From the NCBI GenBank assembly GCA_900143615.1, contig FREU01000007.1, positions 291,878 through 355,877 on the forward strand: a stretch of 64,000 nt of DNA. The letters are read 5' to 3'. This stretch comes from Rhodobacteraceae bacterium Alg231-30 (GTDB lineage Bacteria > Pseudomonadota > Alphaproteobacteria > Rhodobacterales > Rhodobacteraceae). Numbering within the stretch: the first letter of the stretch is position 1; each line of letters opens with the position of its first letter. The translations under genes were made by a program, and so were the position numbers. The notes under the pieces are model-generated. The model did not search any database. It had not been told where the DNA came from and saw nothing but the letters and a program-made list of their open reading frames with translations. Shown in pieces: positions 26,774-37,506 of the stretch.

Positions 26774-28174
26774 TCAACAGCGCTGAAATTCAGGAGACAT
26801 CAGCACCAAGGCAACACCTTCCCGTCGGTTCTCGGCCGCCCGAGCGGCAAACATCACTGCGTCGCTCGCCCTTGAGCCCAACACGTTCACAACAAACTCT
26901 CTGGGGTCGGGAAGTTCACCCGCAAAAGCAGTGGGCGCGGCAAGAGACCACTGCAATCGTGCGCCCATCCCCTGTGGCGTAAGCCAATATGAATCGTGCT
27001 CTTCAAAACCGTCGGGGCCCGCCGGCTCGCCCCAAGGCTGGCCCATTTTTCGCAGCGGCAGTAAAAGATTTCTGTTGATGGTCGCGCTAGAGACATTCTC
27101 TATTTGCTGATCGCTCACAGCTAATGCTCTTAGAGCAGAACTCACAAAGAGGTCGGGTTGTTTGAAATTAGCGCGGCTCTCATGCCAAGCCGCCGGATGG
27201 CGCAACAAAGCTTCGGACACGCGCATCAAATCACCATCGCTCGCGAGAAACTCCATTTCCAAAGCTTTGACGAGATCTTTCGGTGGCGCATCGGAAATGA
27301 AATGCGTCGCAAGCTTATTTGCAATATGACGTGCCGTGTCCGGATGACGCGCCAAGTCATTTAGAACATCCGCAATACTTTCTTCACCATCGCGCGCGCC
27401 GCCATAAAGCTTGCCAAGCACCTTCGCCTGTCCTGGTTCGGACCTTGTTTCGATAAATCGGGCTTCCCCACTAGAAGTCACCCATAAACCGGTCAGAAGC
27501 TTCGCCAGTTCCCGCACGTCATTTTGAGAATAGTGTCCATTCACACCAAGTGTGTGCAATTCCAATATTTCCCGCGCGAGATTTTCGTTTAAACCACGTT
27601 TCTGGGCCGGATTTTTTTTGGCAAAGCTGCTGTTTGGGCCGACCGACGCAGGTTGATCCAGAAACTTTAACATCTGTGGGTGCAACACTGCCGCGAGCAA
27701 AAGATCAGAAAAGCTCTTTGTGACATTTGGTCTGATCGCCGTTTCTACGTAGGAGGGAAACGTAAAACGATAGTTATACGTCTTGCCAGGTGCCGAAAAA
27801 TGATCTGTCCAGAATGCGATCAAACGCTCTCGTAAAGCATCCTGCGTCCAAACACGACGCATCAACATGCTACCTGTTCTCTGAACCGATTGTTTACGCC
27901 AATTTGACCGAAACTGCTTCATCTCCTTAACAACAAGGCCGACATCCTCTTTCGGGTTCAGCTTGCGTGCTATTCGAAGGCGCCTGCTAAGGTCCGAAAA
28001 CTCCTTGAAAGAAGCGCTTATTTGGGAGGAATCCTTAATTACAAACCGGCTTGCGATTTCATCCTTAGTCCGCAAACGTGCTAGCATTTGATCCACAGAA
28101 ACAGGCGCTTGAACAGACGGAGAATACCCGTAACCAAAGCGGCTTTCTGCAATTTCGGGATCAAAATGAAGCAT
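26774..28174 (-). CDS. DUF1800 family protein
   Basis: The 466-aa protein has the family signature sites: MLHFDPEIAESRFGYG at the start, then LRERLIAFWTDHFSAPG, GLNENLAREILELHTLGVNGHYSQNDVRELAKLLTGLW, and a C-terminal MSPEFQRC. Family members are large exported or periplasmic proteins of unknown role. A possible longer start 66 bp upstream would add a hydrophobic N-terminus, which might be a signal; I chose 28174 because family members begin there. It is co-transcribed with the DUF1501 partner. Confidence 0.88.
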   Translation of the reverse strand: MLHFDPEIAESRFGYGYSPSVQAPVSVDQMLARLRTKDEIASRFVIKDSSQISASFKEFSDLSRRLRIARKLNPKEDVGLVVKEMKQFRSNWRKQSVQRTGSMLMRRVWTQDALRERLIAFWTDHFSAPGKTYNYRFTFPSYVETAIRPNVTKSFSDLLLAAVLHPQMLKFLDQPASVGPNSSFAKKNPAQKRGLNENLAREILELHTLGVNGHYSQNDVRELAKLLTGLWVTSSGEARFIETRSEPGQAKVLGKLYGGARDGEESIADVLNDLARHPDTARHIANKLATHFISDAPPKDLVKALEMEFLASDGDLMRVSEALLRHPAAWHESRANFKQPDLFVSSALRALAVSDQQIENVSSATINRNLLLPLRKMGQPWGEPAGPDGFEEHDSYWLTPQGMGARLQWSLAAPTAFAGELPDPREFVVNVLGSRASDAVMFAARAAENRREGVALVLMSPEFQRC

Positions 28175-28285
28175 GCGCTCTGCAATCCTCGTCAATTCGA
28201 CTCTTATTGCAAGTATACCCGCTCCGACAAATCCTACCAATTTCTTTCTTGTGATCGCCAGATGTTCAAGACGCGGACGCGCTAC

Positions 28286-28315
28286 TAAAAAGGCCGCCTC
28301 ACAATGAGGCGGCCC
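28286..28315 (-). terminator. Rho-independent terminator of aspS
   Basis: GGCCGCCTCA and TGAGGCGGCC form a perfect 10-bp stem with a 3-base loop. On the minus strand it is followed by TTTTT. It lies 27 bp after the aspS stop. Confidence 0.9.
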
Positions 28316-28341
28316 TTTGCTTCAGACTTGCAAGACTGCGA

Positions 28342-30198
28342 CTATTCTTGAGGAATAACCCGCAGGCCCAATTCCATCAGCTGGTCACTGGATGGATCAG
28401 ACGGCGCATTCATCATCAGATCTTCGGCGCGCTGGTTCATCGGGAACATCATCACTTCACGGATGTTTTGCTGATCCGCCAAAAGCATCACGATGCGGTC
28501 CACACCAGCCGCACAACCACCGTGGGGAGGCGCACCATATTGGAACGCATTAACCAATGCGCCAAAGCGCTTCTCAACTTCATCCTTGCCATACCCAGCA
28601 ATTTCAAAGGCTTTGAACATGATCTCAGGCTTGTGGTTGCGGATCGCACCGGACACCAATTCATAGCCGTTACAGGCCAGGTCGTATTGATAGCCCAGAA
28701 CCTCAAGCGGATTGCCATTCAGCGCATCCATGCCACCTTGGGGCATCGAGAACGGGTTGTGTTCAAAGTCGATCTTGCCGCTTTCTTCGTCCGCTTCATA
28801 GATCGGGAAGTCAACGATCCAAGCAAACGCGAAACGGTCCTTGTCAATTAGGCCCAGCTCTTCGCCAATCACGTCACGCGCACGGCCTGCAACCTTTTCA
28901 AACGCCTTGGGTTTGCCGCCCAAGAAGAACGCCGCATCACCGACACCCAGACCCAGCTGTTGGCGGATCGCTTCGGTTCGTTCTGGACCGATGTTTTTGG
29001 CCAATGGTCCCGCGGCTTCCTCGCCCAAAACGATTTCACCGGCTTTGATCTTGGCGTTGACTTCTTTGACGCTGATGCCTTGCTCTTGGGCAATGGTGTC
29101 GGCGGATTGCTTGCGCCAGAAGATATAGCCCATGCCCGGAAGGCCTTCGCCTTGGGCGAATTTGTTCATGCGGTCACAGAACTTGCGGCTGCCACCTGTG
29201 GGCGCTGGAATGGCGCGCACTTGGGTACCTTCCTGCTCCAGCAGTTTGGCAAAGATTGCAAAACCAGAGCCGGCAAAATGCTCGGACACAACCTGCATTT
29301 CAATCGGGTTGCGCAGATCGGGCTTATCAGAGCCGTATTTCAGCGCAGCCTCAGCATAAGGGATCTGTGGCCAGTCATGTGGCGCATCCACTTTGCGGCC
29401 ACCGCCGAATTCTTCAAAAACACCGGCCAACACTGGCGCGATGGTGTCAAACACGTCCTGCTGCTCAACAAAAGACATCTCAAGGTCAAGCTGGTAGAAA
29501 TCTGTGGGCGAACGGTCCGCACGCGGATCTTCGTCACGGAAACACGGCGCGATCTGGAAGTATTTGTCAAAGCCGGCAACCATCATCAGCTGCTTGAACT
29601 GCTGCGGTGCTTGTGGAAGTGCGTAGAACTTACCGGGGTGAATACGGCTTGGCACCAAAAAATCCCGCGCGCCTTCAGGGCTAGAGGCCGTGATGATCGG
29701 CGTCTGATATTCGCGGAATTCTTTGTCCCACATACGCTTGCGCATAGACATCACTACGTCGCTGCGCATCTTCATGTTGTCCTGCATCTGCTCACGACGC
29801 AGATCAAGATAGCGATACTTTAGGCGGGTTTCTTCAGGGTATTCTTGATCCCCAAACACCATCAGTGGCAGCTCGCCCGCATCGCCCAGCACTTCGAGGT
29901 CACGCACAAACACTTCCACTTCGCCGGTGGGCAAGTTGGGGTTCACAAGGCTCTCATCGCGCGCTTTGACGTTGCCATCAATACGGATACACCATTCGCT
30001 GCGCACCTTTTCCATGTCCGCAAAAACGGGGCTATCTGGATCACACAGAACCTGTGTGATGCCATAGTGATCACGCAAATCAACAAACAGAATGCCGCCG
30101 TGGTCACGGATGCGATGCACCCAGCCGGACAGGCGGACGTTGTCGCCCACGTTGGATTTATTCAGGTCGGCGCAGGTATGGCTGCGATAGGCGTGCAT
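28342..30198 (-). CDS. aspS: Aspartyl-tRNA synthetase
   Basis: The 618-aa class II aminoacyl-tRNA synthetase begins with an OB-fold anticodon-binding domain ([24 protein letters not shown]). The catalytic core carries motif 1 ([34 protein letters not shown]), motif 2 ([20 protein letters not shown]), and motif 3 near the C-terminus ([16 protein letters not shown]). A bacterial GAD insertion lies between motifs 2 and 3. Length is in the usual bacterial range. In alphaproteobacteria this enzyme is often non-discriminating and works with GatCAB; no evidence here tells which. It is monocistronic with its own terminator. Confidence 0.97.
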   Translation of the reverse strand: MHAYRSHTCADLNKSNVGDNVRLSGWVHRIRDHGGILFVDLRDHYGITQVLCDPDSPVFADMEKVRSEWCIRIDGNVKARDESLVNPNLPTGEVEVFVRDLEVLGDAGELPLMVFGDQEYPEETRLKYRYLDLRREQMQDNMKMRSDVVMSMRKRMWDKEFREYQTPIITASSPEGARDFLVPSRIHPGKFYALPQAPQQFKQLMMVAGFDKYFQIAPCFRDEDPRADRSPTDFYQLDLEMSFVEQQDVFDTIAPVLAGVFEEFGGGRKVDAPHDWPQIPYAEAALKYGSDKPDLRNPIEMQVVSEHFAGSGFAIFAKLLEQEGTQVRAIPAPTGGSRKFCDRMNKFAQGEGLPGMGYIFWRKQSADTIAQEQGISVKEVNAKIKAGEIVLGEEAAGPLAKNIGPERTEAIRQQLGLGVGDAAFFLGGKPKAFEKVAGRARDVIGEELGLIDKDRFAFAWIVDFPIYEADEESGKIDFEHNPFSMPQGGMDALNGNPLEVLGYQYDLACNGYELVSGAIRNHKPEIMFKAFEIAGYGKDEVEKRFGALVNAFQYGAPPHGGCAAGVDRIVMLLADQQNIREVMMFPMNQRAEDLMMNAPSDPSSDQLMELGLRVIPQE

Positions 30199-30409
30199 GA
30201 TCGGGCCCTCTCAAAGGGTGAAAAACTAAGGTCGGGCCGATACACCTTTTTGGGCGACTAAAGTCAAGCCAACAGCGCCGGATAATGCGCCTAAAAAGGC
30301 CGAACCACGTTGCCGGAATAGAAAAACACGCCCAAGCCCTGTAAAATGAGGAAGTTGACCACACTTATAGTCAGCCCATCCAAGAAACCAATGGCACATC
30401 ACGCCGTTG

Positions 30410-31087
30410 TCACAAAAGCAATCTCGCACGCTGTGGGCACAGATCATCCCAAACAGCAGGCATCGCGCCGCGCAGTGAATTGGTCACAAAAACGCGGCGT
30501 GCCTGAGCCAAATCAGATGGTCGCAAAACCGCCTCACGCACCTCACCCTGCTCTAGCAAACTCTGACGATACACCCCCGGCAAACAGCCCGACGCCAGAG
30601 GAGGCGTTAGCCAATCGCCTTCCGACGTCACCACAACAACATTCGTGATCGTCCCTTCACAAACCTCGCCGCGCTCATTCAGAAAAACCCACTCCTGCAC
30701 GCCCTGCGACAGGCCGGCGCGCCAACGGTCATAAACGGTGCGCTGCGTGGTTTTATGGCGCAAGAGCACATCCTCAGAGGACAGTCTGTCCTCGGCAATG
30801 CGAAACACCCAAGCGCGACCGCTTGCCTCAGGCATAGGGAAAGTCTCAAGCTCAACCGCGCCATCTTGCGCCAGCGTCAACCGACACCGCAGAGAGGTTG
30901 TGCCCGCAAGGGCTTCAATGCGCGCTAGGACACTTTCCAGATCACATTCAAATCCCAACGCCTGCGCTGACCGCTCAAGCCGTGCCAAATGCAACGCCAG
31001 ACGCGCAACCTCCTGCCCCGGCACATAACCAAAGGTCTCGATCAGCTTGGTGTCTTTGCCAACTTGTTGGCAAACCGCGTCTTCCAT
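30410..31087 (-). CDS. pabC: Aminotransferase class IV, aminodeoxychorismate lyase-like
   Basis: The 225-aa PLP enzyme has the Lys in LLRHKTTQRTVYDR, FLNERGEVCEGTITNVVV and LASGCLPGVYRQSLL of class IV fold aminotransferases. By analogy PabC releases pyruvate from 4-amino-4-deoxychorismate to give p-aminobenzoate for folate. It overlaps the end of pabB by 46 bp, so translational coupling and joint function in PABA synthesis are likely. It is shorter than E. coli PabC (269 aa) at the N-terminus. A branched-chain aminotransferase role is less likely given this context. Confidence 0.88.
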   Translation of the reverse strand: MEDAVCQQVGKDTKLIETFGYVPGQEVARLALHLARLERSAQALGFECDLESVLARIEALAGTTSLRCRLTLAQDGAVELETFPMPEASGRAWVFRIAEDRLSSEDVLLRHKTTQRTVYDRWRAGLSQGVQEWVFLNERGEVCEGTITNVVVVTSEGDWLTPPLASGCLPGVYRQSLLEQGEVREAVLRPSDLAQARRVFVTNSLRGAMPAVWDDLCPQRARLLL

Positions 31088-32175
31088 AACGCTTCCTCAT
31101 ATTCGGCCTCTGCGGTGCTGTCCCAAACAACGCCCCCGCCCACGTTTAACGTGGCCTGCCCATTCTCAACCATCAAGGTGCGAATGGCGACGTTAAACTC
31201 GCTGCGTCCATCCGGCGCCGCCCATCCAATGCTGCCACAATATATCTCGCGTGGCGCAGGCTCTAAATCATTGAGCACTTCCATCGCCCGCAGCTTTGGT
31301 GCGCCCGTGATGGACCCACAGGGAAACAACGCCCGCAGAATGTCCCCAAGCCCCACATCAGCGCGCAGTGTCGCGGCCACGGTCGACACCATCTGATGGA
31401 CTGTCGCAAAGCTCTCGACCTTAAACAACTCGGGCACATGCACGCTGCCGGGTTGCGCCACACGGCTGATGTCATTGCGCAGCAAATCCACGATCATCAG
31501 GTTTTCAGCACGGTTCTTTTCATCGCTGCGCAAAAACGCGCGCCGACGCGCATCCTCGTCGGCATTAGAACTGCGCGGTTGTGTGCCTTTCATAGGGCGC
31601 GTTTCGATGCCCCATGCCGCATCAGTGCGGAAAAACAACTCAGGTGAGCGGCTCAGGATATCGGGGCCATCGTCTTGCAAAATCAACGTACCATATCCAA
31701 CCGGCTGATCCGCACTTAGCTGGGCATAGAGCGCTTCCGAGGTTCCTGAACAGGCTGCCGTCAACGGAAAGGTCAAATTTGCCTGATAAATATCTCCGCC
31801 CCCAATCAACCGGTGCACAGTATGAAACGCCTCACTATAACGCTCAGCGTCCCACTCAGGTTCAAACGAACGAATATTCCCGCCCGCGCTCAGTGGTGCA
31901 GCTTCACTTGGGGCGTCATATATTCCAAATCGCAGCAGCGGCAGCTTACGCTCCTTGGACAATCGCGCCTGCAATCGTGGCTCAAACACATAGCCCAACT
32001 CATAACTGGCATAACCCGCAAGCCAATACCCGTCTTTCCGAGCAACTTCGATTTCCGCCAGCGCGGCGTCAACCTCTTCGGGTTCACGCGCAACGATTTC
32101 AGCCACTGGCGTGGAAAACCAGACCGGCGCACCCTCGGCCCCATTATCGAAACGAATCTGCACGTATGACCCCAA
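31042..32175 (-). CDS. pabB: Aminodeoxychorismate synthase component I
   Basis: The 377-aa chorismate-using enzyme has RPMKGTQPR (the PIKGT-type Lys that separates PabB from TrpE), [40 protein letters not shown] and the C-terminal GGGVVWDST motif. With a glutaminase it makes 4-amino-4-deoxychorismate for folate. No pabA is adjacent; TrpG may serve. The start is a TTG at 32175 or GTG at 32163, and the sequence does not decide. It overlaps pabC by 46 bp. It is divergent from carB. Confidence 0.92.
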   Translation of the reverse strand: MGSYVQIRFDNGAEGAPVWFSTPVAEIVAREPEEVDAALAEIEVARKDGYWLAGYASYELGYVFEPRLQARLSKERKLPLLRFGIYDAPSEAAPLSAGGNIRSFEPEWDAERYSEAFHTVHRLIGGGDIYQANLTFPLTAACSGTSEALYAQLSADQPVGYGTLILQDDGPDILSRSPELFFRTDAAWGIETRPMKGTQPRSSNADEDARRRAFLRSDEKNRAENLMIVDLLRNDISRVAQPGSVHVPELFKVESFATVHQMVSTVAATLRADVGLGDILRALFPCGSITGAPKLRAMEVLNDLEPAPREIYCGSIGWAAPDGRSEFNVAIRTLMVENGQATLNVGGGVVWDSTAEAEYEEALWKTRFANKLAKTPS

Positions 32176-32348
32176 AATCAGAACTGCGCCCGTTTAACGA
32201 CATTCGGGCTGCAACAACACCTTTGAAAGCGTCAATTCAATATCCTTTTGCGATGCCCCTTGAACCTTGGCGTTTCATCACTATAACCCACGACAATTTG
32301 CGCATTCGAGCGACTCCCTGCCCATCGCTCTCCAGTCCGAGGTCCACC

Positions 32349-35300
32349 ATGCCAAAAAGAACAGATATTTCCTCGATCATGATCATCGGGGCTGGCCCCA
32401 TTGTGATTGGTCAAGCCTGCGAATTTGACTATTCCGGCGCCCAAGCCTGCAAAGCCCTGCGCGAAGAAGGCTACCGCGTGATCCTCGTGAACTCCAACCC
32501 CGCGACCATCATGACCGACCCCGGCCTTGCGGATGCGACCTACATCGAGCCGATCACACCGGAAACTGTCGCCAAGATCATCGAGAAAGAACGCCCCGAT
32601 GCGCTTCTGCCGACGATGGGTGGCCAGACCGGCCTGAACACCTCGCTGGCACTAGAAGAAATGGGTGTGCTTGAAAAATTTGGTGTCGAGATGATTGGCG
32701 CAACGCGCGATGCCATCGAGATGGCCGAAGACCGCAAATTGTTCCGCGAAGCCATGGATCGCCTTGGCATCGAAAACCCGCGCGCCTCGATTGTGACCGC
32801 GCCCAAGAATGAAGACGGCAGCGCCAATCTGGACGAAGGCATTCGCCTCGCTCTGATGGAACTGGAAGACATCGGCCTGCCCGCTATTATCCGCCCCGCC
32901 TTTACCATGGGCGGCACCGGCGGTGGCGTGGCCTATAACCGCGAAGACTACATCCACTTCTGCCGCACCGGCATGGACGCCTCACCGGTGAACCAAATTC
33001 TGGTGGATGAAAGCCTGCTCGGTTGGAAAGAATTCGAGATGGAAGTGGTGCGCGACAAAGCGGACAACGCCATCATCGTCTGCGCGATTGAAAACGTCGA
33101 CCCCATGGGCGTGCACACAGGAGACTCGATTACTGTGGCCCCTGCCCTGACGCTGACAGACAAAGAATACCAGATCATGCGCAACCATTCGATTGCCGTG
33201 CTGCGTGAAATCGGCGTCGAAACTGGCGGCTCAAACGTTCAGTGGTCGGTGAACCCGGCTGATGGGCGAATGGTTGTGATTGAAATGAACCCGCGTGTAA
33301 GCCGCTCTTCCGCGCTGGCCTCCAAGGCGACGGGTTTCCCAATTGCCAAAATCGCGGCCAAACTAGCCGTAGGCTTTACGCTGGACGAGCTCGACAACGA
33401 CATCACCAAGGTCACACCGGCTTCCTTTGAACCAACGATTGACTACGTCGTCACCAAAATCCCCAAGTTTGCCTTTGAGAAATTCCCAGGCTCCGAGCCC
33501 TACCTAACCACTGCGATGAAGTCAGTAGGTGAGGCCATGTCAATCGGCCGCACAATCCATGAATCGATGCAAAAAGCACTGGCATCTATGGAAAGCGGCC
33601 TGACTGGCTTTGATGAAATTATCGTCGATGGCATGCCCGAGGCCGAGCGCATCGTGCGCGAAGATGGGGCGCATGTGAACTTGCCCACAATCTTGCGCGG
33701 GGCTGACCCTGTCGCTCAGGAAATGATCGACAAGGCCCTGACTCGTGCGGTTGCGCTGCAAACGCCGGACCGGATCCGCATCATCGCGCAAACCATGCGC
33801 CACGGGTTCACCAACGATGAGATTGTCGAGCTAACCAAATTTGACCCATGGTTCCTTGATCGCATCCGCGAAATTGTCGAAGCTGAAGAAGACGTGCGCG
33901 TTCATGGCCTGCCGACATCTGAGACAGCGCTGCGCCATCTCAAGATGCTGGGCTTTACTGATGCCCGCCTCGCCAATCTCACAGGTCAGTCCGAAACCGA
34001 TGTGCGCAAGGCCCGCCTGAATCTCGGCGTCAAAGCCGTGTTCAAACGCATCGATACATGTGCGGCCGAGTTCGAGGCGCAGACACCCTACATGTACTCC
34101 ACCTACGAAACCCCGATGATGGGCGAAGTGGAGTGCGAAGCGCGACCTTCTGATCGCAAGAAAGTGGTGATCCTTGGTGGCGGCCCCAACCGGATTGGCC
34201 AAGGCATCGAGTTTGACTACTGCTGCTGCCACGCCTGTTTTGCCCTGACCGACGCCGGTTACGAGACCATCATGGTAAACTGTAACCCTGAAACAGTGTC
34301 GACCGACTATGACACCTCGGACCGTCTGTACTTTGAGCCGCTGACCTTTGAGCACGTCATGGAAATCCTGCGCGTCGAGCAGGAAAACGGCACATTGCAT
34401 GGCGTGATCGTTCAGTTCGGCGGTCAAACCCCGCTCAAGCTGGCCGATGCGCTGCAATCCGAAGGTATTCCAATTCTGGGCACCAGCCCCGACGCCATCG
34501 ATCTCGCTGAAGACCGCGAACGTTTCCAAGCACTTGTGAACCAGCTCAAGCTCAAGCAACCCAAAAACGGCATCGCCTCAACCGATGCCGAAGCGCTTGC
34601 CATTGCCGAAAACATCGGCTTCCCACTGGTGATCCGCCCCTCTTATGTGCTGGGTGGCCGCGCCATGGAAATCGTGCGCGACATGGGCCAGCTTGAACGC
34701 TACATCGCCGAAGCGGTGGTGGTGTCTGGTGACAGCCCCGTGCTGCTGGACAGCTACCTCTCCGGCGCCACAGAACTTGACGTGGACGCATTGTGCGATG
34801 GCAAAGACGTGCATATCGCCGCAATCATGCAGCACATCGAAGAGGCCGGTGTACACTCAGGCGACAGCGCCTGTTCCCTGCCGCCCTACTCACTTGATGA
34901 AACCACAATCAACGAGATCAAGCGCCAAACCCGCTCACTGGCGCTGGCCCTCAATGTAGTGGGCCTGATGAACGTGCAGTTCGCGGTCAAAGACGGTCAG
35001 ATCTTCCTGATCGAAGTGAACCCGCGCGCCTCGCGCACCGTGCCGTTTGTTGCCAAAGCCACTGACTCCGCAATTGCCTCCATTGCGGCGCGCATCATGG
35101 CCGGAGAAAAGCTCAGCAATTTCCCACAACGTCCACCCAACACCACCGGCGCACCACAACCGGCTGGCGACCAGATGACTTTGGCCGATCCGAACCTGCC
35201 ATGGTTCGCGGTGAAAGAAGCCGTGCTGCCCTTTAACCGCTTCCCTGGTGTGGACACGATCCTGGGCCCAGAAATGCGCTCCACAGGCGAAGTCATGGGC

Positions 35301-35759
35301 TGGGACAAATCCTTCTCGCGCGCCTTCCTTAAGGCACAAATGGGAGCTGGCATGGATCTGCCACACGGCGGCAAAGCTTTCTTCTCGATCAAAAATGATG
35401 ACAAATCCTCCGCCATGCTCGATGCAGCACGGCTGTTGATTGAAGAAGGTTTTGAGTTGGTCGCCACGGTTGGCACCTCCTCATGGCTCAACGACAACTC
35501 TGTGGCCTGTGAGCGGGTGAACAAAGTTTATGAGGGTCGCCCCAACATTGTTGATCTGATGAAAAACGGTGACATCTCTATGGTGATGAACACCACCGAA
35601 GGTGCTCAGGCCGTTGAAGACAGCCGCGACATTCGCGCTGTCGCACTTAACGACAAGATCCCCTACTTTACCACCGCCGCGGCCTCACATGCCGCCGCGC
35701 GCGCCATGAAGGCACGCAACGAAGGCGACATCGAAGTGCGCAGCCTGCAAGAAGGCTAA
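32349..35759 (+). CDS. carB: Carbamoyl-phosphate synthase large subunit
   Basis: The 1136-aa enzyme has two ATP-grasp synthetase halves: the first with [33 protein letters not shown] and [21 protein letters not shown], the second with [20 protein letters not shown] and [16 protein letters not shown]. The C-terminal allosteric MGS-like domain follows. It makes carbamoyl phosphate from bicarbonate, ammonia and two ATP for arginine and pyrimidine synthesis. The ATG at 32349 (MPKRTDI) is chosen as the family start; an in-frame extension upstream overlaps pabB. The small subunit carA is not adjacent. Confidence 0.97.
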   Translation: MPKRTDISSIMIIGAGPIVIGQACEFDYSGAQACKALREEGYRVILVNSNPATIMTDPGLADATYIEPITPETVAKIIEKERPDALLPTMGGQTGLNTSLALEEMGVLEKFGVEMIGATRDAIEMAEDRKLFREAMDRLGIENPRASIVTAPKNEDGSANLDEGIRLALMELEDIGLPAIIRPAFTMGGTGGGVAYNREDYIHFCRTGMDASPVNQILVDESLLGWKEFEMEVVRDKADNAIIVCAIENVDPMGVHTGDSITVAPALTLTDKEYQIMRNHSIAVLREIGVETGGSNVQWSVNPADGRMVVIEMNPRVSRSSALASKATGFPIAKIAAKLAVGFTLDELDNDITKVTPASFEPTIDYVVTKIPKFAFEKFPGSEPYLTTAMKSVGEAMSIGRTIHESMQKALASMESGLTGFDEIIVDGMPEAERIVREDGAHVNLPTILRGADPVAQEMIDKALTRAVALQTPDRIRIIAQTMRHGFTNDEIVELTKFDPWFLDRIREIVEAEEDVRVHGLPTSETALRHLKMLGFTDARLANLTGQSETDVRKARLNLGVKAVFKRIDTCAAEFEAQTPYMYSTYETPMMGEVECEARPSDRKKVVILGGGPNRIGQGIEFDYCCCHACFALTDAGYETIMVNCNPETVSTDYDTSDRLYFEPLTFEHVMEILRVEQENGTLHGVIVQFGGQTPLKLADALQSEGIPILGTSPDAIDLAEDRERFQALVNQLKLKQPKNGIASTDAEALAIAENIGFPLVIRPSYVLGGRAMEIVRDMGQLERYIAEAVVVSGDSPVLLDSYLSGATELDVDALCDGKDVHIAAIMQHIEEAGVHSGDSACSLPPYSLDETTINEIKRQTRSLALALNVVGLMNVQFAVKDGQIFLIEVNPRASRTVPFVAKATDSAIASIAARIMAGEKLSNFPQRPPNTTGAPQPAGDQMTLADPNLPWFAVKEAVLPFNRFPGVDTILGPEMRSTGEVMGWDKSFSRAFLKAQMGAGMDLPHGGKAFFSIKNDDKSSAMLDAARLLIEEGFELVATVGTSSWLNDNSVACERVNKVYEGRPNIVDLMKNGDISMVMNTTEGAQAVEDSRDIRAVALNDKIPYFTTAAASHAAARAMKARNEGDIEVRSLQEG

Positions 35760-35777
35760 AAGCGCCAAAACACTTCC

Positions 35778-35806
35778 AAGGGCGGTCTTTTTTGGCCGCC
35801 CTTTTT
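35778..35806 (+). terminator. Rho-independent terminator of carB
   Basis: AAGGGCGG and CCGCCCTT pair around a T-rich loop, followed by TTT. It lies 20 bp after the carB stop. Confidence 0.88.
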
Positions 35807-35842
35807 CATGCGCGGTTCATAGCGCCCCCACACTTCCTCTTG

Positions 35843-35895
35843 CCTGAAATATCCCGGGGGAGTCTCGGCTTTACCGAGACGGGGGCAGCGCCCCC
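35843..35895. repeat. Structured intergenic element with two hairpins
   Basis: The stretch holds an AATATCCCGGGGG segment, then GTCTCGG/CCGAGAC with a 5-base loop, and immediately GGGGGC/GCCCCC with a 3-base loop. Both stems are perfect. It has the look of the short dyad repeats scattered in Roseobacter intergenic regions. It lies between the carB terminator and the promoter region of the Hsp70-like gene. Confidence 0.5.
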
Positions 35896-35987
35896 TCTTC
35901 TTCCCGTTTATCCTCCAACTGATGCTTGACACGACCGCGTCCACGCCATAATTCCGCTCCCTTCCAGCTGCGCACAGGAGAGATGAA

Positions 35988-37238
35988 ATGGCCACTAAGA
36001 GCACCGCCTTGGGTATTGATTTTGGCACGTCCAACTCCGCCGCCGGTTTTATGCGCGACGGCAGGCCGCATTTGGTGACGTTTGCCAATGGTCAAACCAC
36101 GCTGCCCACCACGTTCTTTTTTGACTATGACACGCGCAAGACCCTGCTGGGCGAGCCCGCCAACCGCGCGCTGCTCGCCGGCGAGGAAGGCCGCTTTATG
36201 CGCGCACTCAAACGCGTTTTGGGCACCACATTGATGCATGAGAAGCGCCAGATCTTAAACCAGCGCGTGACCTTCGTGGAAATCATCGCGCGTTTTCTCA
36301 ACCACATTAAAATCCAGGCCGAAGCTGAAACCGGCCTCACATTTGATCGCGTACTCTCAGGGCGACCTGTCGTCTTTCACGGCACTAATGATCCGCGCGA
36401 AGCCCAAGCGCAGGAAGATTTGCGCGCCTGCTACCTTGCCGCCGGATTTTCCGACGTCGCCTTTATGGATGAACCCGAAGCTGCCGCCATCGCCAGTGGT
36501 GCGCTTGAAAACACCGGCGAGACCGGTCTGATTGTCGACATCGGCGGCGGCACGTCAGATTTCTCTCTCTTCAAAACATCTTCTACAGGTGTTGAAATTC
36601 TCGCCAACCACGGTGTGCGCATCGGTGGAACCGACTTTGATCGTGCGCTCAGCTTTTCGCAGGTCATGCCGCTGTTTGGTCGAGACACCCTACTGCGCAA
36701 TGCCATCGGCGACGGTACATTGCCCGCACCCAACGCCATCTTTCATGATCTCGCAACTTGGGAAAAAATTCCGTTTCTCTACACGGCCCAGACCCGCCGC
36801 ATGGTGGCAGACATGCACCGCCAAGCCCAAGAGCCTGCCAAAATTGGCCGCCTTGTGTCGGTCCTTCAAGACGAGCTAGGCCACGAATTGGCCTTTGAGG
36901 TCGAGCGCGGCAAAATCGCCGCCAACAATGGTGAAGCGGCCCCCAGCATCAACCTGCAAGAGCTTGAGTCCGGTCTTATTCTGCCCTTGGCCAGCGATGT
37001 GCTCGACGACGTTTTGGCCGCCCATACAGCCAATTTGCGTCAGGGTGCGCTCGACGTATTGAACATGGCCGGTCTGGGCGCCAGCCAAGTGGATCGCATC
37101 GTCTATGTCGGCGGCTCAAGCCTCCTGAAAGTGGTCTCTGGCACGATGGCCGACATCTTCCCACAAGCGCAGCACACTGTCTCCGAGGTCTTCACGGCGG
37201 TCACCGACGGTTTGGCACTCGCCGCAGAGCATCACTGA
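35988..37238 (+). CDS. Hsp70-like ATPase lacking a substrate-binding domain (YegD type)
   Basis: The 416-aa protein is an actin/Hsp70-fold ATPase: GIDFGTSNSAAGF (phosphate 1), VDIGGGTSDFSLF (phosphate 2) and VGGSSLLKVV (adenosine). It ends after the nucleotide-binding domain. The DnaK-type peptide-binding domain and linker are absent, as in E. coli YegD. Clients and co-chaperones are unknown; it is cytoplasmic. The ATG follows AGGAGA. It is a single gene between carB and a tiny lipoprotein. Confidence 0.9.
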   Translation: MATKSTALGIDFGTSNSAAGFMRDGRPHLVTFANGQTTLPTTFFFDYDTRKTLLGEPANRALLAGEEGRFMRALKRVLGTTLMHEKRQILNQRVTFVEIIARFLNHIKIQAEAETGLTFDRVLSGRPVVFHGTNDPREAQAQEDLRACYLAAGFSDVAFMDEPEAAAIASGALENTGETGLIVDIGGGTSDFSLFKTSSTGVEILANHGVRIGGTDFDRALSFSQVMPLFGRDTLLRNAIGDGTLPAPNAIFHDLATWEKIPFLYTAQTRRMVADMHRQAQEPAKIGRLVSVLQDELGHELAFEVERGKIAANNGEAAPSINLQELESGLILPLASDVLDDVLAAHTANLRQGALDVLNMAGLGASQVDRIVYVGGSSLLKVVSGTMADIFPQAQHTVSEVFTAVTDGLALAAEHH

Positions 37239-37340
37239 CCGACAAGCCACACTACAACAGATCGTAACAAAGCTTTGGTTGACGCTTCGCACGTTGCGTT
37301 TCACCTTGCTTGGCAAAACATAACAACATTGAGGCTAATC

Positions 37341-37418
37341 ATGCGTACCATTTTTGCTTTGTCTGTTCTGCTGGCTCTATCCGCTTGTGGCGGCGTACCA
37401 TTGGTGCCGCTGATCTAG
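37341..37418 (+). CDS. Tiny lipoprotein (25 aa)
   Basis: A 25-codon frame reads MRTIFALSVLLALSAC followed by GGVPLVPLI and TAG. It has a basic residue, a hydrophobic core and a lipobox (LSAC), so after processing only about ten residues remain. The ribosome site GAGG lies 6-7 bases upstream. Roseobacter genomes contain many such entericidin-size lipoproteins, which automated annotation often misses. Function is unknown. Confidence 0.6.
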   Translation: MRTIFALSVLLALSACGGVPLVPLI

Positions 37419-37459
37419 CGATTTTGATGAAAAAGGGCCCCCAAAAGGCCCCAAAATCA

Positions 37460-37497
37460 CACCGTCGCAATACAGTCGCGATACCGACGCAATACAG
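37460..37497 (-). repeat. 38-bp intergenic repeat with 11-bp periodicity, copy 2
   Basis: Same length and orientation as the copy behind maeB, matching at 32 of 38 positions. On the minus strand it starts 9 bp after the acyl-CoA dehydrogenase stop codon. Just beyond it lies a GGCCTTTTGGGGGCC-like structure followed by CTTTTT on the minus strand, which could terminate the gene. Confidence 0.7.
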
Positions 37498-37506
37498 ACA
37501 ACGATT

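Noticed and set aside
28822..29823. Long plus-strand frame (287 codons) inside aspS
   Set aside because: Antisense to a certain aspS gene; open only because of codon bias.
30226..30447. 73-codon minus-strand frame upstream of aspS
   Set aside because: Overlaps the end of pabC and the aspS start region and has no family resemblance.
31614..32348. 5' extension of the carB frame (about 245 codons)
   Set aside because: It runs antisense through pabB and has no similarity to CarB; the family start is at 32349.
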